From Candidatus Nanopelagicales bacterium (lineage in GTDB: Bacteria > Actinomycetota > Actinomycetes > S36-B12), in assembly GCA_017857705.1 (NCBI GenBank), contig JAFMCP010000005.1, positions 1 to 47,896 of the forward strand: a DNA stretch of 47,896 bases. Direction: 5' to 3'. Below are positions 10,075-22,283 of this stretch, piece after piece. Each line of letters opens with the position of its first letter. Positions within the stretch are counted from its first letter, which is position 1. The notes beneath the pieces are model-generated. The model searched no databases. It saw nothing but the letters and a program-made list of their open reading frames with translations, and was not told the origin of the DNA. A program made the position numbers and the translations under genes.

Positions 10075-10832
10075 GTGGTCATTCCAAGTGGGCAACCACA
10101 AAGCACAAAAAAGCAGTCATTGATGCCCGTCGTGGAAAACTCTTTGCCAAGCTCATTAAGAATATTGAAGTTGCGGCCCGACAGGGCGGAGGAGACCTCG
10201 AGGGTAATCCAACGTTATTTGACGCGGTTCAAAAGGCTCGTAAGAATTCGGTGCCCTTGGATAACATCGAACGTGCGGTTAAGCGTGGCTCCGGTGCTGA
10301 AACTGGCGGGGCTGATTGGCAGACAATCATGTACGAAGGCTACGGACCGGGGGGCGTCGCTGTACTAGTCGAATGTCTCACCGACAATAGAAACCGGGCA
10401 GCCTCCGAGGTTCGGGTTGCGATGACTCGCAACGGCGGATCAATGGCTGATCCTGGAAGCGTGTCATATCTTTTTGGCCGCAAGGGTGTTGTAATTGTCA
10501 ATAAGGTCTCCGAAGGCCAAGAAGTTTCCGAGGATCAAATCCTTGATGCGGTTCTCGAGGCCGGCGCACAAGAGGTCAATGACCACGGCGAGTCATTTGA
10601 AATTGTTTCGGAGGCGACCGACGTTGTGGCAGTACGAATGGCTCTACAGGGTGCTGGAATCGATTACGAATCCGCTGAGGCAACATTTATTCCCAGCATG
10701 ACAGTTCCCATGGATGAAGAGGGCGCAATGCAACTCTTTCGAATGCTGGAGGCCTTAGAAGATAGCGATGACGTCCAAAACGTGTACGCGAACTTCGACG
10801 TTTCTGACGATATTATGGATGCGGTCGGTTAG
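10071..10832 (+). CDS. YebC/PmpR-family protein
   Basis: [40 protein letters not shown] is the canonical YebC N-terminus. Confidence 0.97.
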   Translation: MSGHSKWATTKHKKAVIDARRGKLFAKLIKNIEVAARQGGGDLEGNPTLFDAVQKARKNSVPLDNIERAVKRGSGAETGGADWQTIMYEGYGPGGVAVLVECLTDNRNRAASEVRVAMTRNGGSMADPGSVSYLFGRKGVVIVNKVSEGQEVSEDQILDAVLEAGAQEVNDHGESFEIVSEATDVVAVRMALQGAGIDYESAEATFIPSMTVPMDEEGAMQLFRMLEALEDSDDVQNVYANFDVSDDIMDAVG

Positions 10833-10834
10833 TA

Positions 10835-12238
10835 ATGGTTACGGAGTCTGTTGGCAAGCAACTTCGAGGTTGGGACGCCGCAACGTTTCGCACAGCTAGT
10901 GGTGATCCCACAATGCGTTCAACGGTTGTCGCCATGGCGATACTGGATTCGGCCCCTGATTGGAATCGACTTCGGTCACGACTCGAACGCCTTACACTTT
11001 TTGTTCCTGAGCTTCGGATGCGACCACTGTATGGAACCGTCGGTTTTTCTGTTCCTCGACTGAGCATTGACCCGGACTTTGATCTGGATTTTCATGTGCG
11101 CCGGTATCGACTTCCCGAAGGCGGTGGGTGGAATGATTTGTTATCTGATGCCCGCCGGATTAGTTTGGGGGACTTTGACCATAATCGGCCGTTGTGGGAA
11201 GCGACCCTAATTGAAGGATTACCAAATGGTCATAGCGCTTTTCTACTAAAATTGCACCACTCGATAGCCGATGGCGCCGCCACCGTCATGATCGCGTTAA
11301 CACTTTTTGAACTAGGTGCGGATACAAATCCTGACGAACCACTTCCACCAGATGCTCCCGTTGGAGCTGATGTCAGTTGGCAAGACGTTTTTGTCGCAAA
11401 TTCGATGGACAATCTAGCTCGGATCGCCGACGGCGCCAGAGGCCTTCTTGGGACCGCTTTTCGTCTGGCAAAGACTTCACTCACGGACCCGGCAATGGCC
11501 TATGAAAAAACAGTGGAAACGATTGGCTCGATTACTCGGGCAGCGACCGTCTATGACGCCCCACTCTCACCAATACTCACTGCGCGGGGGACCACTTATA
11601 CATTTGGAACATTGGAGTTTCCATTTGCAGATATCCGTGCGGCCGCAAAATCACGCGATTTGAGTGTCAATGATGCTTTTATGGCTGCGGTGATGACGGG
11701 CATGCAGGCGTATCACACGCGCCATGGCAGCTCTGCTGAGTCACTGCGCGTTAACGTGCCCATTTCGTTGCGGGGAGACGCTGGTGACCGAAGTGGTCAG
11801 GCTGCAAACGCCGTGGCAATTGCTCGATTCCCCATGCAGGTCGCTGGGAAATCAACCGTTGAATTGATGCAGCAGGCCCATGAACTTGTGGACAAGTGGA
11901 AACGCGAGCCAGCAATGCGACTGGCAGACCCCCTTGCTGAGGTAAGTTGGTTTGTTCCTGTACCCATGTTGGCGTCCGTGGCTAGAGCCTCTGACATCAC
12001 AACGAGTAATGTTCCTGGCCCACCAATTCCTATTTACTTGGCTGGTAGCCGCATGATTGCCGTCTACCCATTAGTGGCGACAATCGGGGCCGCGGTGAAT
12101 GTCACCATGGTGACCTACGATTCCAAGGCGTTCATCGGAGTCTCAACCGATGACCGTGCAATTGATGATCATGTCGATTTAATGCATGATCTCCGCGCGG
12201 GCTTCCATGCAGTAACCCTTGTGGGCGATACTCTCTAA
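10835..12238 (+). CDS. Wax ester synthase/diacylglycerol acyltransferase (WS/DGAT)
   Basis: HHxxxDG active-site motif ([11 protein letters not shown]), NVPGPP motif, VNVPISLRG...[10 protein letters not shown]. Confidence 0.9.
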   Translation: MVTESVGKQLRGWDAATFRTASGDPTMRSTVVAMAILDSAPDWNRLRSRLERLTLFVPELRMRPLYGTVGFSVPRLSIDPDFDLDFHVRRYRLPEGGGWNDLLSDARRISLGDFDHNRPLWEATLIEGLPNGHSAFLLKLHHSIADGAATVMIALTLFELGADTNPDEPLPPDAPVGADVSWQDVFVANSMDNLARIADGARGLLGTAFRLAKTSLTDPAMAYEKTVETIGSITRAATVYDAPLSPILTARGTTYTFGTLEFPFADIRAAAKSRDLSVNDAFMAAVMTGMQAYHTRHGSSAESLRVNVPISLRGDAGDRSGQAANAVAIARFPMQVAGKSTVELMQQAHELVDKWKREPAMRLADPLAEVSWFVPVPMLASVARASDITTSNVPGPPIPIYLAGSRMIAVYPLVATIGAAVNVTMVTYDSKAFIGVSTDDRAIDDHVDLMHDLRAGFHAVTLVGDTL

Positions 12239-12314
12239 TCGACGGAACGTAAACCAATGTGGGAACCGGAGATCGGTTGCAGGGTCAGCCTGGCAAACGA
12301 GTGAAAGAGGTTTT

Positions 12315-12830
12315 ATGCGAGTACTGGGGATAGATCCAGGGCTCACCCGTTGTGGTGTCGCTGTGATTGACGGTTCCCCGGGTCGCCCAGTTCAGGCGCA
12401 TTTTGTCGGTGTAATCACCACGTCTGCACAGAGTGAGCTCTGCGATCGATTAACCATTTTGCACGATGAATTATCGCTGATCATCGATAAATACTCGCCT
12501 ACAGTCATCGCAATAGAACGTGTATTTAGCCAGCAGAATGTTCGATCAGCTATGTCGACAGCTCAGGCTGCAGGTATTGGTCTGCTTCTTGCAGGTCAAC
12601 GCGGAATTCGAGTCGGGATGCACACACCGACCGAAGTGAAGGCCGCCGTGACGGGCAATGGAAGGGCGGATAAGAATCAAGTGACGATGATGGTCACCAA
12701 AATTGCTCAACTCAAGGAGGCACCCAAGCCAGCGGACGCAGCGGATGCTCTTGCAATCGCAATCACTGCAGCATGGCGCGGAAGTGTTGAGGCAAAATAC
12801 GAGGCGGCTCGAAAGGCTTACGCAAGATGA
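12315..12830 (+). CDS. ruvC: Holliday junction resolvase RuvC
   Basis: [35 protein letters not shown]. Start moved to ATG 12315 (SD AAGAGG). Confidence 0.97.
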   Translation: MRVLGIDPGLTRCGVAVIDGSPGRPVQAHFVGVITTSAQSELCDRLTILHDELSLIIDKYSPTVIAIERVFSQQNVRSAMSTAQAAGIGLLLAGQRGIRVGMHTPTEVKAAVTGNGRADKNQVTMMVTKIAQLKEAPKPADAADALAIAITAAWRGSVEAKYEAARKAYAR

Positions 12831-13441
12831 TCTCATTCATTCGCGGTGAGGTCTGGAAGTCGGGACCCGACTTCGTGGTCGTTGATACGGGAGACCAAGG
12901 CATCAAAGTACTTTGCCCACCGGCGACCGCGTTGAATTTGAGAGTCGGAGATCCCGTTTTTCTCTTCACTGCTTTGATTGTTCGTGAGGATTCATGGACC
13001 CTGTACGGCTTCGCCGAGGAGGACCAGTGTGCGATGTTTGACCTAGTTCAGACTGTGACCGGAATCGGACCACGAATTGCATTGGGGGTGGTGGCGAGTC
13101 TTTCGCCTACAGACTTCGCTGACGCGATTATTTCCGAGGATTTGGCTGCCTTAATTTCCATTTCTGGGATTGGCAAAAAGGGTGCAGCCCGAATGGTCCT
13201 TGAACTCAAGGACAAAGTGGTGGCAACCGGTGAAAAAGGCACGTTGGGTTCCCGCACCAAACGCGCGCAAACCTGGCGTCTCGCAGTTGGTACTGGGCTC
13301 GCATCCCTAGGTTGGACCGCTCGAGAAGCCGAAGCTGCGATGGATTCGGTGGCCGAAAACTACCCAGAATTGTTGGCGCAGGCGGAACCAGATGTTGGCG
13401 AATTGCTCAAGGCCTCACTTCGATCCTTGGATCGCTCATGA
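12827..13441 (+). CDS. ruvA: Holliday junction branch migration protein RuvA
   Basis: MISFIRGEV..., [37 protein letters not shown]. Confidence 0.96.
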   Translation: MISFIRGEVWKSGPDFVVVDTGDQGIKVLCPPATALNLRVGDPVFLFTALIVREDSWTLYGFAEEDQCAMFDLVQTVTGIGPRIALGVVASLSPTDFADAIISEDLAALISISGIGKKGAARMVLELKDKVVATGEKGTLGSRTKRAQTWRLAVGTGLASLGWTAREAEAAMDSVAENYPELLAQAEPDVGELLKASLRSLDRS

Positions 13442-14475
13442 GCGAGCCCCTTGTTTTCGCCGAATCGCATGACGATGACCTTGAAGTAGAAGGAGCACTC
13501 AGGCCTACGAGTTTACGGGAGTTTATCGGGCAAGATCGGGTCAAATCACAATTGGGATTGGTTCTCGAGGCTGCCAATCGTCGCGGAGGAGTCTGCGATC
13601 ACGTGCTCCTTAGTGGCCCTCCAGGTTTGGGCAAAACCACGCTGGCAACGATTATCGCCAGCGAACTCGGCGCTCCTGTTCGTTTAACTTCAGGACCTGC
13701 GTTACAACATGCAGGAGATGTTGCTGCCGTCCTGTCGAGCCTGCAGCCCGGGGAAGTCCTATTTCTCGATGAAATTCACCGAACAGCCCGTGCGGCGGAG
13801 GAAATGCTCTATTTAGCGATGGAGGACTTCCGAGTTGATGTAATGGTAGGCAAAGGTCCAGGGGCAACCGCCATTCCGATTGACATCGCGCCATTCACAT
13901 TGGTTGGAGCAACCACTCGCGCGGGGTTGCTCCCATCGCCGCTTAGAGATCGTTTTGGGTTCACCGCGCACCTCGATTTTTATGAGAGCTCGGACTTGGC
14001 AACTATTATTGATCGAAGCGCGCGCCTGCTCGGGGTGGAACTCACAAAGGATGGTGCGGGTGAATTGGCTGGACGGTGCCGAGGAACACCTCGGATTGCG
14101 AATCGCCTTTTGCGTCGAGTCAGGGATTGGGCCCAGGTACACGGAACTGGTGTGGTCGATCTTGATGCGGCGCGAAAAGCATTAGAACTTTATGAAGTTG
14201 ACTCATTGGGGCTCGATCGCATTGACCGAGCAATCCTTGATGTACTTATCAATCGTTTTGATGGTGGACCGGTTGGACTGTCGACTCTAGCCGTGGCTGT
14301 AGCCGAGGAACCCGAAACTGTCGAGTCGGTCAGTGAGCCTTTTCTTGTTCGGCTGGGGCTTCTCACTCGCACACCTCGAGGCCGTGTAGCGACCGCCGCG
14401 GCGTGGAAACATTTAGGAGTGACAGGGACACCGAAAGAGCCACCCGGTCAGGGAAGTTTTGAATTGCCCCTCTAA
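13438..14475 (+). CDS. ruvB: Holliday junction branch migration ATPase RuvB
   Basis: [19 protein letters not shown], Walker [20 protein letters not shown]. Start at the ATGA overlap with ruvA. Confidence 0.97.
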   Translation: MSEPLVFAESHDDDLEVEGALRPTSLREFIGQDRVKSQLGLVLEAANRRGGVCDHVLLSGPPGLGKTTLATIIASELGAPVRLTSGPALQHAGDVAAVLSSLQPGEVLFLDEIHRTARAAEEMLYLAMEDFRVDVMVGKGPGATAIPIDIAPFTLVGATTRAGLLPSPLRDRFGFTAHLDFYESSDLATIIDRSARLLGVELTKDGAGELAGRCRGTPRIANRLLRRVRDWAQVHGTGVVDLDAARKALELYEVDSLGLDRIDRAILDVLINRFDGGPVGLSTLAVAVAEEPETVESVSEPFLVRLGLLTRTPRGRVATAAAWKHLGVTGTPKEPPGQGSFELPL

Positions 14476-14532
14476 AACGTAAAACCTAGCGAGGGCGGTA
14501 CCCTACTAATACACACCACCCTAAGGAGATCT

Positions 14533-14817
14533 ATGGATATCTTGAGCCTTGCCCCGATCCTTCTGCTCGTTGTTGCTTTCTATTTTTTGCTTATTAGGCC
14601 GCAAAAGAATCGGCAAAAAAAACATGCTGAAATGGTGAGTGCTGTAACACCGGGAACTGAGGTCATGACGACCGCAGGCATTTTTGGCACAATCCGTGAA
14701 GCCAGTGAGGATGAATTGAGCCTGGAGATCGCACCGGGAACAGTGATTCGAATACTTCCTGCTGCAGTTTCTAAGGTTATCTACCCGACTCTGCTCCCAA
14801 TGGACGACGCAGAGTAG
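14533..14817 (+). CDS. yajC: Preprotein translocase subunit YajC
   Basis: FYFLLIRPQKNRQKKHAEMVSAVTPGTEVMTTAGIFGTI; immediately upstream of secD. Confidence 0.95.
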   Translation: MDILSLAPILLLVVAFYFLLIRPQKNRQKKHAEMVSAVTPGTEVMTTAGIFGTIREASEDELSLEIAPGTVIRILPAAVSKVIYPTLLPMDDAE

Positions 14818-14899
14818 ATTTCACATCTTGTGCGGGAGAAATCCTGTGCTCAGACTTGTCATCATGCACCTGCACTTGGTGCACCGATAAAGGAGCCAT

Positions 14900-16477
14900 G
14901 TGGCAACATCAGCGAAAGCGCTTCCTTGGCGCCTGTTATCACTTCTATTCTTTATCCTGATCGGCTTCAGTGTCTGGGCATTTTTCCCCGGATCCAACAA
15001 CACGATCCGACTGGGGCTTGATCTTCAGGGAGGAACGCAGGTAATTCTCGTCCCTGAAGCAGTCACCGACGGTGCGGAGATAACTGACGAGCAACTAGCG
15101 CAGACCGTGGAGATTCTTCGCGCTCGAGTGAATGGTCTCGGAGTTGCTGAAGCTGAGGTAACCACTCAGGGTTCAGGTGACGGAGCAGCCATTGTTGTTT
15201 CTGTCCCAGGGCTAAATCAAGACCGAATTGTTGAGTTGGTTCAGCAAACAGCGCTTCTCAACTTTCGACCAGTCTGGGACATTTACGCACCGAATCCTGT
15301 GACTCCCACAGGTGGCGCTGTGTCCGCCACACCCGTGCCACCCGTGCAGGCTGTTGAAAATTCGCCTGAGTTCCAAAGTGAACTCGCCGCACTAGACTGC
15401 ACGGATCCCGTCGTAATCGCAGGTGGAACCCCGGATGACCCGGAAAAGTGGCTGGGAACTTGTGAGCAGACCGGTGCCACCAAGTATTCACTGCAGCCCG
15501 CCTTTATCGAAGGCACAAACGTAACCGATGCCACAGCCCAACTTCCACAAGGTGGAGTTACGTGGGTCGTCAGTCTTGAGTTCGATTCGCAAGGCGCTTC
15601 AGCTTTGTCGCAGGCATCCACGCAATTAAGCGCCCTGCCCGAGTGTGGTACCGGTGCGCAGCCTTGCAATGCGTTTGCCATTGTTCTTGATGGTGTTGTT
15701 GTGTCGGCCCCTAGATTCAACGAACCAATTCTTGGCGGACAAGCACAAATTGAAGGTAGTTTCACAGCACAAGAGGCCAGAGATTTAGCGAGCATTCTTA
15801 AGTTCGGGGCACTTCCCATCACTTTAGATCCGGTTGATGTAACGACAATTTCACCTACGGTGGGAAATGATCAACTCGTAGCTGGTCTGATTGCCGGTGG
15901 AATTGGCCTAGTTCTTGTCATGCTGTACCTGCTGTTCTATTACCGCATGTTAGGTATTGTGGCTGGGCTTTCGCTGGTCGTGGCTGGTGGATTGGGATAC
16001 GTCATTTTCGTGGTCCTCAGTAAGAGCATTGGGCTCACCTTGACTCTAGCCGGCGTTGCGGGTGCAATCGTCGCAATTGGAATCACTGCCGACTCTTTCA
16101 TCGTTTATTTTGAACGGATTCGTGATGAAATCCGGGACGGCAAGTCGCTGCGACAGGCTTGTGACAGCGGGTGGATCCGGGCTAGGCGAACATTGTTGGC
16201 TGCCGACTTTGTCTCTCTACTTGCCGCCGTGGTTCTCTATCTCTTGTCCGTGGGTAGCGTTCGTGGTTTTGCATTTGTCCTCGGACTGATCACTGTCTTA
16301 GACGTTTTGGTTGCCTTCTGGTTCACGCATCCATTGACAGTCCTGATCGGAAGGACAGAGTTCATGCAGAAGGGTTCACGTTGGACCGGACTTGATCCCA
16401 ACCGACTGGGTGGAGTGAGCGTGGCCGACGCACTCGCGGGTAAATCTCGCCGCAAGCGAAGGGAGGCATCAGTATGA
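14900..16477 (+). CDS. secD: Protein translocase subunit SecD
   Basis: LGLDLQGGTQV, VNGLGVAEAEV, FxGRAQIEGSFTAQEARDLASILKFGALP-like, and RND TM segments. Confidence 0.97.
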   Translation: MATSAKALPWRLLSLLFFILIGFSVWAFFPGSNNTIRLGLDLQGGTQVILVPEAVTDGAEITDEQLAQTVEILRARVNGLGVAEAEVTTQGSGDGAAIVVSVPGLNQDRIVELVQQTALLNFRPVWDIYAPNPVTPTGGAVSATPVPPVQAVENSPEFQSELAALDCTDPVVIAGGTPDDPEKWLGTCEQTGATKYSLQPAFIEGTNVTDATAQLPQGGVTWVVSLEFDSQGASALSQASTQLSALPECGTGAQPCNAFAIVLDGVVVSAPRFNEPILGGQAQIEGSFTAQEARDLASILKFGALPITLDPVDVTTISPTVGNDQLVAGLIAGGIGLVLVMLYLLFYYRMLGIVAGLSLVVAGGLGYVIFVVLSKSIGLTLTLAGVAGAIVAIGITADSFIVYFERIRDEIRDGKSLRQACDSGWIRARRTLLAADFVSLLAAVVLYLLSVGSVRGFAFVLGLITVLDVLVAFWFTHPLTVLIGRTEFMQKGSRWTGLDPNRLGGVSVADALAGKSRRKRREASV

Positions 16478-17562
16478 GCAAACTGTCAAACGTGGGTCAA
16501 CGACTGTACCGAGGTGACGTCTCCATCAACTTCGTTGGTCGGTGGAAAACTTGGTATGTGATCAGCGGAATCATTCTGCTCATCAGCGTCGGTGCTTTGT
16601 TCGGTCGAGGCCTAAACCTAGGTATTGAGTTCAAGGGGGGAGCAGACTTCTCACTCCCTTCTGCCACATGTTCGGTTGAAGATGCGCGAGCCGTTGCCGA
16701 AACTGAAACGGGTGCACAAACCATTGTCACGGTCACCGGTGCCGGCACCGTTCGGGTGCAAACACAAACCCTCACCCCGGCCGAGTCGTCAGTTCTTGCG
16801 GGTCAACTTGCGCAAGCGTGTGGGATTGAAAAGGATGACATCAAATATCAGGTTGTGGGACCAACTTGGGGTGCCGAGATTTCTGCCAAGGCCTTGCAGG
16901 GCCTGATCGTGTTCATCCTTCTCGTTTCCCTCTTCTTAACCTTGTATTTCGAGTGGCGAATGGCATTGAGCGCTTTAGTGGCGTTAGCCCATGATCTACT
17001 GATAACAATTGGTATCTATGCACTGATTGGGCTCGAAGTTACGCCTGCGTCGGTGATCGGACTCTTGACTATCTTGGGTTACTCCTTGTATGACACCGTG
17101 GTGGTCTTTGACAAAGTTAAGGAAAATACGCGTGGTCTGACCGGCCAGTCGGTGCTGACCTACAACGAAGCCGCGAACCTCGCGGTCAATCAAACTTTGG
17201 TCCGGTCTATCAATACGTCGATCGTTGCACTGCTACCTGTCATATCCATCATTTTCGTTGGCGCATTTTTACTTGGAGCAGGAACCTTGCTGGACTTGGC
17301 TGTAGTTCTTGGGATCGGGATGGCAGTAGGTACGTTTTCATCCATCTTTATTGCCACGCCGGTATTAGCCCAGTTGAAATCTGCAACACCTGAGATGAAG
17401 GCACTTTCGGCGCGGGTACATGCCCGTAGGACTCAGGTGCAGCGCAAGAAGTCCGAGTCGGGCAAAGATGCTTTGTCTACTGAGGAATTAACAAGCGCTC
17501 GAAATCTTGACCCTGTTGAGCGGTCCCAGCCCCGAAAGGTGCCGCGCTCTAAGCGCAAATGA
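16474..17562 (+). CDS. secF: Protein translocase subunit SecF
   Basis: GLNLGIEFKGGADF, GYSLYDTVVVFDKVKEN, QTLVRSINTSI. Confidence 0.97.
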   Translation: MSKLSNVGQRLYRGDVSINFVGRWKTWYVISGIILLISVGALFGRGLNLGIEFKGGADFSLPSATCSVEDARAVAETETGAQTIVTVTGAGTVRVQTQTLTPAESSVLAGQLAQACGIEKDDIKYQVVGPTWGAEISAKALQGLIVFILLVSLFLTLYFEWRMALSALVALAHDLLITIGIYALIGLEVTPASVIGLLTILGYSLYDTVVVFDKVKENTRGLTGQSVLTYNEAANLAVNQTLVRSINTSIVALLPVISIIFVGAFLLGAGTLLDLAVVLGIGMAVGTFSSIFIATPVLAQLKSATPEMKALSARVHARRTQVQRKKSESGKDALSTEELTSARNLDPVERSQPRKVPRSKRK

Positions 17563-17633
17563 GGCTAGGCTTCGGCGCCCACAGCTAATTGAGCGTAGAA
17601 TGTTTACATCCGTTGCGCTGAGTGGGAGGGCAA

Positions 17634-19901
17634 ATGTCTGAAGACCTAGTTTCCCCGACGCCCTCGCTGTCTGAATTGGGCCCAGCACCGTTAAACGCAG
17701 AAAGTGGAATTCGATCTCGACTTTCACGGTTTAGTTCGAACCGGTCAGGTTCATCGGAAATTGAGCCGCTATTGCGGACTTTGCGTAAGTATCACCCTAA
17801 GTCCGACACCAAAGTTGTCGAGCGTGCATACGAAATGGCGAAGTACCTTCATCGTGATCAAAAACGTCGATCGGGCGAAGACTACATCACTCATCCTGTG
17901 GCTGTTGCTGAAATTCTCGCCGATCTTGGAATGACCTCGGCAACACTCGCAGCAGCACTTTTGCACGACACAGTTGAAGACTGTGGTTACTCCCTCGACG
18001 CATTGAGGGAAGATTTCGGTGATGAAATAGCACTGTTGGTGGATGGTGTAACCAAGCTCGACAAGGTCACTTACGGAGATGCCACTGCAGCGGAAACTGT
18101 GAGAAAAATGGTTGTCGCAATGGCCCGCGATATTAGAGTGCTGGTGATTAAGTTAACCGATCGCCTGCACAATATGCGAACCCTTCGTTATCTCCCGGAT
18201 GCGAAACAAGAAAAGAAGGCCCGCGAAACACTGGAAATTTATGCTCCACTCGCGCACCGGCTCGGGATCAATGCGATCAAATGGGAACTCGAAGACCTTG
18301 CTTTTGGCACTTTACATCCGAAAATGTTTGCCGAGATTGATTCATTGGTTGAACAGCGTGCCCCCTCACGTGAACGAAATTTAAATCTCATCATTACTCA
18401 ATTGAATGAGGACCTGCGAAACAGCAAAATCAAGGGTCAAGTAACAGGTCGACCCAAACATTATTATTCGATTTACCAAAAAATGATTGTACGCGGTCGT
18501 GACTTCAATGACATCTACGACTTGATTGGCGTTCGAATTTTGGTTGATTCGATTCGTGACTGTTATGCAACACTGGGAACGATCCATGCCCATTGGAGTC
18601 CAGTCCCTGGTCGCTTCAAAGACTTCATCGCTATGCCAAAATTCAATATGTATCAGTCATTGCACACTACGGTGATCGGCCCAGATGGAAAACCTGTCGA
18701 GGTTCAGATCCGAACCCATGAAATGCATAGGGCTTCTGAATACGGAGTGGCGGCACATTGGCGCTATAAACAGGGTGTTGAAGTAAAGACCGACGACTTC
18801 GCTTGGTTGCGGCAACTTGTCGATTGGCAACGTGAGACAGCCGATCCCAGTGAGTTCATGGATTCGCTGCGTTATGACCTCGGAACAGCAGAAGTGTATA
18901 TCTTTACCCCAAAGGGTGATGTGTTCTCGCTGCCAATCGATTCAACACCCGTTGATTTCGCCTATACGGTTCACACTGAAGTTGGGCACCGTTGCGTGGG
19001 GGCGCGGGTGAACGGAAAGCTTGTGCCGCTTGAGTCTGTGCTCAAAAATGGTGATGTCGTAGAAATATTCACGTCAAAATCTGATGGTTCAGGACCAAGT
19101 CGAGATTGGCTAAATTTTGTTGTATCTGCACGCGCGAAAAGCAAAATTAAAGCGTGGTTCTCCAAGGAACGACGCGAGGAGGCAGTGGATAACGGTAAAG
19201 ATCAAATAGTGAGGGCGGTACGCAAACAAGGCTTGCCGCTACAACGAATGATGACGAATACGGCACTCTCGAGTATTGCTGCGGGGCTGAATCAGGTTGA
19301 TGTAACGGCACTTTACGCGGCCGTCGGTGAAGGCAGGATTTCAGCTCAAACGATCGTTGCTCGACTCATCGACGTATCTGGTGGAGTCGATGGCGCTGCC
19401 GATGACACAGCTGAGGCCTTCAGACCCACATTTGGAACTGCAACGAAATCTCGCAATCATGACGTCGGGGTTTTGGTCAACGGCGCCGACGATGTCTGGG
19501 TGAAGTTGGCCCGGTGCTGCACGCCTGTCCCAGGTGATCCGATTTTTGGATTTGTAACTCGAGGTTCCGGCGTGTCCGTACATCGTGGTGACTGTGTAAA
19601 TGTGGATTCACTCAAATCTCAACCTGAACGACTGGTGGAAGTCTCGTGGGCACCGACCCCAAACAGCATGTTCTTGGTCAACATCGCGGTCGAAGCTCTG
19701 GATAGGGCCCGCTTATTGGCCGATGTCACTAGAGCACTGTCTGACACGCATGTAAATATTTTGAGCGCCTCGGTTGCCACAACAAGAGATAGAATTGCTA
19801 CATCGCGTTTCACATTTGAGATGGCTGATCCTAAGCATCTCGGCTCAGTTATCAAAGCGGTGCGGGGGGTTGAAGGCGTCTTTGATGCCTACCGTGTTTA
19901 G
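17634..19901 (+). CDS. relA: Bifunctional (p)ppGpp synthetase/hydrolase (Rel)
   Basis: HD domain ([11 protein letters not shown]), synthetase domain ([25 protein letters not shown]...[31 protein letters not shown]), TGS and ACT domains. ATG 17634 with SD GGGAGGG. Confidence 0.97.
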   Translation: MSEDLVSPTPSLSELGPAPLNAESGIRSRLSRFSSNRSGSSEIEPLLRTLRKYHPKSDTKVVERAYEMAKYLHRDQKRRSGEDYITHPVAVAEILADLGMTSATLAAALLHDTVEDCGYSLDALREDFGDEIALLVDGVTKLDKVTYGDATAAETVRKMVVAMARDIRVLVIKLTDRLHNMRTLRYLPDAKQEKKARETLEIYAPLAHRLGINAIKWELEDLAFGTLHPKMFAEIDSLVEQRAPSRERNLNLIITQLNEDLRNSKIKGQVTGRPKHYYSIYQKMIVRGRDFNDIYDLIGVRILVDSIRDCYATLGTIHAHWSPVPGRFKDFIAMPKFNMYQSLHTTVIGPDGKPVEVQIRTHEMHRASEYGVAAHWRYKQGVEVKTDDFAWLRQLVDWQRETADPSEFMDSLRYDLGTAEVYIFTPKGDVFSLPIDSTPVDFAYTVHTEVGHRCVGARVNGKLVPLESVLKNGDVVEIFTSKSDGSGPSRDWLNFVVSARAKSKIKAWFSKERREEAVDNGKDQIVRAVRKQGLPLQRMMTNTALSSIAAGLNQVDVTALYAAVGEGRISAQTIVARLIDVSGGVDGAADDTAEAFRPTFGTATKSRNHDVGVLVNGADDVWVKLARCCTPVPGDPIFGFVTRGSGVSVHRGDCVNVDSLKSQPERLVEVSWAPTPNSMFLVNIAVEALDRARLLADVTRALSDTHVNILSASVATTRDRIATSRFTFEMADPKHLGSVIKAVRGVEGVFDAYRV

Positions 19902-19955
19902 TCGTTGCTGAAGGATGGTCAAGTGCTTTTCCAGCTGGGTCTGGTTGGGTAAGAA

Positions 19956-21275
19956 CTATGAGTTGAGATCTGCCGCAGTGCTTTCGACTGCACCCAGCAA
20001 AGCCCGCAAACTCCGGATTGATTCCTCGAGTTGTGCGGCTGTTTTAGTGTCTCCCTTAGCCTGCGCTTGTTCCAATTGACGTTCGTATTTGATGAGACCG
20101 TCAGAAAAAGCATTTGCGGTGTCTTCCGCTCTGGCTAGCGCTTCAGGATTGGACTTGGTCCATTTGGTTTCTTCCACCACACGAAAAGCATCTTCAACTC
20201 TTTTTACCCGCGAATCTAGTTTGGCACGTTCCTTTTTGGGCACTTCGCCTATTTTTTCCCAGGCTATTTGCAGTTCCCGAAACTGGGATTTTTGGTTCTT
20301 TAGGTTCTTGAGATCAACGGGGAGAAGCGCCTCAATTTTGACGGCTAACTCCTCCTTCAGTGGCACGTTGGGAACTAGTTTCTCTTCCTCGGCCGCCTCG
20401 CTCGCTTTGAGTTTGTCATAGAACTCATCTTGGGCGGCCTTAAAACGTTTCCACAGTTTGTCTTCATCAGCGCGACTTCCGCGAGGTGCCCTCTTCCAGT
20501 CCTCCATCAAATCCTTGAACTTTTTAATCCCCGCTTTGGCATCCGTGGTGCCGGCGGCAGCTTGGGCTCGAGTGATCAGGTCACGCTTCGCGCTCATGGC
20601 ATCCTTGCGAACAGCATCAAGTTCATGAAAATGTGCTCTACGGCGCTTATCGAAAGAGGTGCGAGCATTGCTCAATCGTTTCCACAGTTCTTGCTCGGCA
20701 CTTCGATCCACTCTGGGCAGTGTCTTCCATTCTTCGACAATCGCGGTATAGCGCTCTGTCGTTGACTTCCAGGAACCTGAATCCGACATTTTTTCGGCTT
20801 CTTCCACGAGGAGAAGCCGGGCAGCGCGAGCATTCTCCTTTTGGGCTGCCTTGCGAGCGCGTTCATTCGCTCGTTTTTCCTCAATGAGCGCCTCGACTTC
20901 AGTACATCGTGCTTCCAGAGTTGCTATGTCACCGACAAATGAGCGCTTCGCCAAAGTGTCGCGAACCTTTTTAACCACCTGGACGGCGGCGTCGGCTGAC
21001 GTTTTACCCTCAGTCAATCGAGTTTGGATCACGTCGATTTCTACAACTAGATCGTCGTATTTGCGGGCGTAAAAAGTCAGACCCTCATGGGGAGTGCCGG
21101 CCGCATACTGACCCACTTCAACTTCACCCTCGGGCGCATTGAGAAAAACCGTGCCATCCTCGCTGACCCGCCCCCACTGTGAAGCCTGTGATATGGCTGG
21201 ACGTACCGGGGGCTTCAAAGAGGCCGGAGTCGGCATCGCAGGGGTGGAGTTCGTCGTTGACTGAATTTCGGTCAT
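19956..21275 (-). CDS. DUF349 domain-containing protein
   Basis: Repeated W-K/R-rich coiled modules (TERYTAIVEEWKTLPRVDRSAEQELWKRLSNARTSFDKRRRAHF; FKDLMEDWKRAPRGSRADEDKLWKRFKAAQDEFYDKL). ATG 21275 chosen as start. Confidence 0.9.
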   Translation of the reverse strand: MTEIQSTTNSTPAMPTPASLKPPVRPAISQASQWGRVSEDGTVFLNAPEGEVEVGQYAAGTPHEGLTFYARKYDDLVVEIDVIQTRLTEGKTSADAAVQVVKKVRDTLAKRSFVGDIATLEARCTEVEALIEEKRANERARKAAQKENARAARLLLVEEAEKMSDSGSWKSTTERYTAIVEEWKTLPRVDRSAEQELWKRLSNARTSFDKRRRAHFHELDAVRKDAMSAKRDLITRAQAAAGTTDAKAGIKKFKDLMEDWKRAPRGSRADEDKLWKRFKAAQDEFYDKLKASEAAEEEKLVPNVPLKEELAVKIEALLPVDLKNLKNQKSQFRELQIAWEKIGEVPKKERAKLDSRVKRVEDAFRVVEETKWTKSNPEALARAEDTANAFSDGLIKYERQLEQAQAKGDTKTAAQLEESIRSLRALLGAVESTAADLNS

Positions 21276-21400
21276 GGCGGGCCTTTCACGGGAACCTGGT
21301 CGGTCGGCTACAAAGGTTGCAGCACTGTAAAAAGATGTCAATTCGCAATAACACTACTTTCCTACATTTTTCGCCTTTTAGTACGGGTTCACTCGCAATG

Positions 21401-22207
21401 TTAGGAAACTGTTGCCGTATTGATAAAGACGGGTTGATTGGGAACACCATCCGCAAGTCCCCTTTTAACCCCAGCCGAGGCTACTTCCTGCACAATGTCC
21501 AAACCATTCACCACATTTCCCCAGATTGTGTAGTCTCCCGGCAACGTGGTGTCCGCATAGACAATGAAAAACTGGGAACCGCTGGTACCCGGCCCAGCAT
21601 TTGCCATAGCAATGGTTCCGGCGGGGTAATTTGCTTCATTATTTGTTGGCAAGTTTTCGTCGGGTACTGAGTATCCGGGGCCACCGGTGCCATCCCCGGC
21701 AGGGTCCCCGCACTGCAACACGAAGATGCCCTCGGTCGTGAGGCGGTGGCACGAGGTGTTGTTGTAGAAGCCTGAATCAGCAAGAAAAGCCTCAGATTCA
21801 ACAGTTTTCTGGGCCCTTTGATCCAGTGCAATTACGATTTGACCGCAATTGGTATCCAGTGTCAGCGTGGTGAGCGTGTTTGTTAGTGGGACAGGACCAT
21901 CCGGGTAAGTGATGTCGTTTGCTCGAGGTGTTCCGGCTGGTGAACAATCCAATGCCACCGCTTCCATTGATTCCTCCGTCACCGTTGGGTCAAGGGGGGC
22001 CTCTGTCTCCTGAGCGATCACCGCGGGGTCTTCACTAGTTGCGTTGAAAACCGCAAATCCAATACCAGCCACGACCAGGGCAATGACAACGACAATGGCT
22101 GTAATGCGCTGATTACGTTTGGCATTCTTGGCCCGCTCTGCCCGATTTGCCTGCTGGCGCTCGTATTTGGCACGCGCTAGGTCGCGCTCACGCTTTTGTG
22201 TTGACAT
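21401..22207 (-). CDS. Membrane-anchored cyclophilin-type peptidyl-prolyl cis-trans isomerase
   Basis: Basic N-terminus, one TM helix, cyclophilin core (HRLTTEGIFVLQCGDPAGDGTGGPGY, ANAGPGTSGSQFFIVYADT). Confidence 0.93.
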   Translation of the reverse strand: MSTQKRERDLARAKYERQQANRAERAKNAKRNQRITAIVVVIALVVAGIGFAVFNATSEDPAVIAQETEAPLDPTVTEESMEAVALDCSPAGTPRANDITYPDGPVPLTNTLTTLTLDTNCGQIVIALDQRAQKTVESEAFLADSGFYNNTSCHRLTTEGIFVLQCGDPAGDGTGGPGYSVPDENLPTNNEANYPAGTIAMANAGPGTSGSQFFIVYADTTLPGDYTIWGNVVNGLDIVQEVASAGVKRGLADGVPNQPVFINTATVS

Positions 22208-22283
22208 CTTGGGGCTCTCCATGGGCTCGTTAGCTTTGTGTTGGTAGGAAGACAAGGATACTCATGGCTAGGCTGGTGTCCTT

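Noticed and set aside
15283-15822. 179-aa minus ORF antisense to secD
   Set aside because: Shadow ORF; Cys/Ser/Pro-rich translation with no domain, secD frame is clear.
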